Assembly: GCA_963812915.1 (NCBI GenBank)
Contig: CAWEXB010000003.1
Span: 62,001-126,000, forward strand
Length of the DNA: 64,000 nucleotides
DNA from: JACVRW01 sp963812915
GTDB lineage: Bacteria > Actinomycetota > Thermoleophilia > Solirubrobacterales > Thermoleophilaceae
Direction of reading: 5' to 3'
A program made the translations under genes and the position numbers. Of the stretch, positions 60,917 to 64,000 are shown one piece after another. A model generated the notes under the pieces. It saw only the letters and a program-made list of their open reading frames with translations, did no database searches and was not told where the DNA came from. Numbering within the stretch: the first letter of the stretch is position 1; every line of letters starts with the position of its first letter.

Positions 60917-60940
60917 CGTTTGGCGGGCGCCCGCCAAACG
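60917..60940. terminator. 24-bp perfect palindrome, bidirectional terminator
   Basis: CGTTTGGCGGGC followed by its exact complement, between two convergent genes. Flanked by a near-repeat GACGG(G)AAACTAAG at 60879 and 60954. Confidence 0.6.
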
Positions 60941-60962
60941 CGACGGAACTTACGACGGGAAA

Positions 60963-61379
60963 CTAAGAGTCGTCCGCCGCGGGGCGCCCGCGCAGGCGCT
61001 TCACTTGGCCTCGTCGGCGCTTTGACTCGATGCGCCTGCGTCGCGTGGCCGCGGAAGGCTGGGTCGCTCGACGCTGCCGGGGCACGATCAGCGCGGACTC
61101 GAGACGGGCGCGCAGGCGCTCCAGGGCCAGCTCGCGGTTGCGCGCCTGGCTGCGCGTGTCCTGCGCGACCGCTCGGACGACCGGGCCGCAGCGAGCGGCG
61201 ATCCGCCGCTTCACGTCCTCGCTCAGCGAGCGAGAGGCAGCCACGTCGAACACCGCCTCGACGCGGGACGCGGTGACGTTCGCGTGCTGGCCGCCGGGGC
61301 CCGACGACCGGCTGGTTCGAAGCTCGATCTCGGCGAGCGGAACCGATGCGCCGCGGCCGATGGTCATGGGGTCGTCCAC
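60963..61379 (-). CDS. arfB: Peptidyl-tRNA hydrolase ArfB-like ribosome-rescue factor
   Basis: 138 residues. Class-I release-factor domain with the catalytic GGQ in SSGPGGQHANVTASRVEAVF (about residues 26-33), followed by the basic C-terminal tail (RRRRIESKRRRGQVKRLRG) that enters the mRNA channel of stalled ribosomes. There is no stop-codon recognition domain. Start GTG 61379 or ATG 61367. Confidence 0.9.
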   Translation of the reverse strand: MDDPMTIGRGASVPLAEIELRTSRSSGPGGQHANVTASRVEAVFDVAASRSLSEDVKRRIAARCGPVVRAVAQDTRSQARNRELALERLRARLESALIVPRQRRATQPSAATRRRRIESKRRRGQVKRLRGRPAADDS

Positions 61380-61411
61380 GGCTCCGCCACGCTAGCGGGC
61401 CGGGCGCGGGA

Positions 61412-61573
61412 TCAGCGCCTCGCGCTCACGGACCGGTGCCGACGCCGGCGGGAAGGGCGCACGGCGCGGCGCGCGCGATTCGCTCGGTACTGCGCGAGCG
61501 TCATCCCGTCCGGGATGTCGCACTCGAGTGTGAGGAAACCCTGCTCTCGAACTGTCTGGGTGGTGGGCGTCAT
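61412..61573 (-). CDS. Small conserved-looking hypothetical protein
   Basis: 53 residues. Begins MTPTTQTVREQGFLTLECDI, then PDGMTLAQYRANRARRA and an Arg-rich end. The ordered first half followed by a basic tail and PDGMTLAQYR pattern looks like short actinobacterial proteins I have seen, but I cannot name a family. Fills an otherwise empty 250-bp gap. Upstream CGTAATTACG is AT-rich and may be promoter. Confidence 0.5.
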   Translation of the reverse strand: MTPTTQTVREQGFLTLECDIPDGMTLAQYRANRARRAVRPSRRRRHRSVSARR

Positions 61574-61646
61574 TCTGGTCTTCCGACTCTCGACTTCGAC
61601 CGTAATTACGCTCGTCCTGCGGAATCGGATGAGAGACTCCGGCGCC

Positions 61647-62477
61647 ATGCGGGTCGCAGTCGTGGGCCATGTCGAGTGGATCCTGTTCGCAGTCGTCCCA
61701 CACCTGCCTGTGGCGGGTGAGATCGTCCACGCCAGCGAGGCCTTCGATGAGCCCGGGGGCGGCGGGGCGGTATCCGCTGTGCAGCTCGCAAAGCTCGCCG
61801 GCGAGTCGACGCTCTACACCGCGCTCGGGGATGACGAGCTCGGCCATCGATGCGAGCGCCGACTGCGCGATCTCGGTTTGCGAGTGAAGGTCGTCTACCG
61901 CCCGGTGCCTCAGCGCCACGGCTTCGTCCACCTCGACTCCAACGCCGAGCGCACGATCACCGTGATCGGCAGCCGACTCGGTCCGCACGGGGACGACCCG
62001 CTTCCCTGGCACGAGCTCGCGGACACCGACGCCGTCTACTTCACCGCCGGCGACGCGGCGGCCGCGCGGGCGGCGCGCGCCGCACGCGTCCTCGTGGGCA
62101 CCGCCCGCGGGCTCGCGACGCTGGCGGAGGCGGAGGTCGAGCTCGACGCGCTGGTCTCGAGCTCGAGGGACGCGGGCGAGCGTTACGAGCCCGGCGACCT
62201 CGAGCGGGCGCCGCGGCTCGTGGTGCGCACCGCGGGGTCGGCGGGCGGGACATTCGAGACGGCCGACGGTCGGCGCGGCAGCTGGGAGGCGACGCCGCCG
62301 CCGGGACCTCCGCGCGACGCCTACGGCTGCGGAGACAGCTTCGCCGCCGGCCTCACGTACGGGCTCGGCGCCGGGAAGACCCCAGAGGACGCGCTGCACC
62401 TGGCCGCGCGCTGCGGCGCCGCCTGCCTCACCGGACGTGGGCCCTACGAGGGTCAGCTGCGCCTCCCTTCAGGCTGA
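61647..62477 (+). CDS. PfkB-family carbohydrate kinase
   Basis: 276 residues. N-terminal PfkB motif region EPGGGGAVSAVQLAKLAG and C-terminal signature DAYGCGDSFAAGLTYGLG with the catalytic Asp. Ribokinase-like fold; sugar or nucleoside substrate not evident. ATG 61647. Followed after 14 bp by the TPR-LuxR gene. Confidence 0.88.
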   Translation: MRVAVVGHVEWILFAVVPHLPVAGEIVHASEAFDEPGGGGAVSAVQLAKLAGESTLYTALGDDELGHRCERRLRDLGLRVKVVYRPVPQRHGFVHLDSNAERTITVIGSRLGPHGDDPLPWHELADTDAVYFTAGDAAAARAARAARVLVGTARGLATLAEAEVELDALVSSSRDAGERYEPGDLERAPRLVVRTAGSAGGTFETADGRRGSWEATPPPGPPRDAYGCGDSFAAGLTYGLGAGKTPEDALHLAARCGAACLTGRGPYEGQLRLPSG

Positions 62478-62491
62478 GATCATCGCCGGGA

Positions 62492-64000
62492 TGGGGGCCG
62501 ACACCGCCGATGATCTGTTGCGCAGTGGTCGTGAAGCTCTCGCCTTGGGCGACTGGGGGCGCGCCCGTTCCTGCTTCGAGAAGGCCGCTGAGCTCGGTGA
62601 GACGGCGGAGATCCTTGACAGCCTGAGCCAGGCCGTCCACTTTCAGGGCGACCACGCCCGGGCGATCGAGCTGAAGGAACGCGCGTTTGCGGCGTACCGG
62701 CGCCGCGGCAAGCGGGTCGAGGCGGCCGAGCTGGCGCGCTGGCTGGCGTTCCTCCACGGCTCCGTTCACGGAAACATGGCCGCGGCGAACGGGTGGATGG
62801 CGCGAGCGGAGAGCCTGCTCGAGGAAGTGGAGCCGTGTGCCGCGCACGGGTGGCTCACTCTCGACCGCGCGCCGTTCTCGCGCGACTCCACCGAGCGCGA
62901 GCGGCTCGCTGTCGAAGCGCTCACGATCGCCAGGCGGTTTAGTGACCGGGACCTCGAATTCAGCGCCATGGCGCTGTTGGGCGAGGCGTACGTGGCCTCC
63001 GGCCGGGTCGCCGAGGGGATGACGCTCCTCGACGAGACGATGGCGGCCGTCTCGGGCGGCGAGGTCGCAGGCATCGGCTATATCGGTGAGATCTACTGCA
63101 GGTTGCTCAGCGCCTGCGAGCACGCCGCCGACGTCAGGCGCGCCGAGCAATGGATGGCTGCGGCAAGCCGCTCCGTCGCATGGACCGACTTCGCGCCACC
63201 GACATGCCGCTACCACTACGGCGGGATCCTGATCGCCATCGGCCGGTGGGCGGAAGCGGAGGAACAGCTGCTTGCCGCGATACGGGCGTTCGATAGCGGC
63301 TATCACGCGGAGCGCGTGTTCCCGCTCGTGCGCCTCGCCGATCTCCGCGCCCGCCAAGGTCGCTTCGAGGAGGCCGAGCGCCTGCTGGAAGGCGGCGAAT
63401 GGCACCGGACCGCGAGGCAGGTGCTGGCGACGATCGCGCTGGGACGAGGGGATCTCGCGCTGGCCGAGGATCGCGTGCGCCTATGCCTCGAGGCCGAGGA
63501 TCGATCTGATCCGGCCTGCGCGCCCCTGCTCGCGCTACTCGCGGACGTCCAGATCGCACGCGGCCGGCACGGTCCCGCCGAGCGGACGCTCCACAGACTC
63601 GACGAGCTCGCCGGCCAGTCCGGTGACGACCGCGCACGGGCCTGCGCCGAGTTGGCGACCGGGCGGGTTCGCTCGGCGGAAGACGACGCGCGGGCCTCCT
63701 CCCACCTGCAGGCGGCCCTCGAAGGGTTCTCGGCCCTCGATCTGCCGCTCGAGGCCGGACGGGCGCAGCTCGAGCTCGCGAGAGCGCTTGGCCCGAGGGC
63801 TCCCGAAGCCGCCGTCGCAGAGGCCCGCCTGGCGCTCGCGACCTTCGAACGCCTGGGCGCGGTCCGCGACGCCGACGAGGCGGGCGACCTGCTCCGGAGG
63901 CTGGGAGCCGGCGGGCGAGCCTGGCCAAGGCGGCAAGGAGAGCTGACCAAGCGCGAGACGGAGGTCCTGAGCCTGCTGGCCGCGGGATGCTCCAACGCCG
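62492..64000 (+). CDS. TPR-containing LuxR-family regulator, 3' truncated by window edge
   Basis: At least 503 residues in one open frame to the last base. A long run of TPR-like helix pairs (AREALALGDWGRARSCFEKA, LLGEAYVASGRVAEGMTLLD, LADLRARQGRFEEAERLLEG and others) is followed at about 63943 by LTKRETEVLSLLAAGCSNA, the start of a LuxR HTH that continues outside the window. Layout resembles stand-alone LuxR regulators with a helical sensor in place of a receiver. ATG 62492. Confidence 0.85.

Overview
The window is a high-GC chromosome segment with tightly packed genes, many GTG/TTG starts, frequent 4-bp start/stop overlaps and promoters of the form TANNNT followed 6-7 bases later by the start codon (leaderless mRNAs). 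Together with the protein families present (ECF sigma fused to a zinc-finger domain, SpoIIE/STAS modules, NarL two-component pairs, WYL and HxlR regulators, a secreted KYG-repeat protein) this points to an actinobacterium, most likely of the Thermoleophilia/Solirubrobacterales type. That placement is an inference; there is no rRNA gene. I saw no tRNA, CRISPR array, insertion sequence or prophage.

Layout. 0-2 kb: end of a histidine-degradation operon (hutF, hutI). 2-9.5 kb: a polyol locus, with an ABC transporter (binding protein, two permeases, ATPase) on the minus strand and, divergently, a mannitol-type dehydrogenase, a DeoR regulator and an inositol-monophosphatase-like enzyme; the shared intergenic region holds a TTGACA/TATAAG promoter with a direct repeat inside it. 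9.5-14 kb: a phosphotransferase, a WYL regulator divergent from a tandem glyoxalase-fold protein, a RibD-like reductase and a GNAT acetyltransferase. 14-24.3 kb: a CoA-centred catabolic cluster (GntR regulator, ThDP lyase, formyl-CoA-transferase-like Frc, ADP-forming acyl-CoA synthetase, Nramp-like transporter without the metal motif, unknown membrane protein, SucCD-like ligase). Six apparent 1-base indels sit within 2 kb of it.

24-38.5 kb: housekeeping and signalling genes: ketopantoate reductase, thioesterase, DsbA-like protein, QueA, SDR, a PAS/metallo-beta-lactamase/histidine kinase/response regulator operon, a lytic transglycosylase lipoprotein, an aldo/keto reductase, AraC plus glyoxalase, and an MFS exporter. 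38.5-42.5 kb: xylB and xylA, divergent with only 18 bp between their start codons and overlapping -10 boxes, then a degenerate alpha/beta hydrolase and a Nudix protein. 42.6-47.3 kb: FUSC permease, SDR, DmpA-type peptidase, LDH/MDH-like enzyme, secreted repeat protein. 47.4-52.3 kb: sigma/zinc-finger fusion and a SpoIIE phosphatase with a STAS partner. 52.3-58.8 kb: hydrolase, aldehyde dehydrogenase, 3Fe-4S ferredoxin, DUF1244, NlpC/P60 lipoprotein, and an HxlR-controlled operon of two HtrA-like proteases plus a truncated globin. 59-64 kb: DUF1835 protein, ArfB-like rescue factor, PfkB kinase and the start of a TPR-LuxR regulator cut by the window edge.

The least expected signals are a family of interspersed palindromic repeats (near 14.08, 38.49 and 59.34 kb, plus a half copy at 13.99 kb), the bidirectional leaderless xyl promoter, the CoA cluster with its unusual transporter, and the operator-rich HxlR control region.
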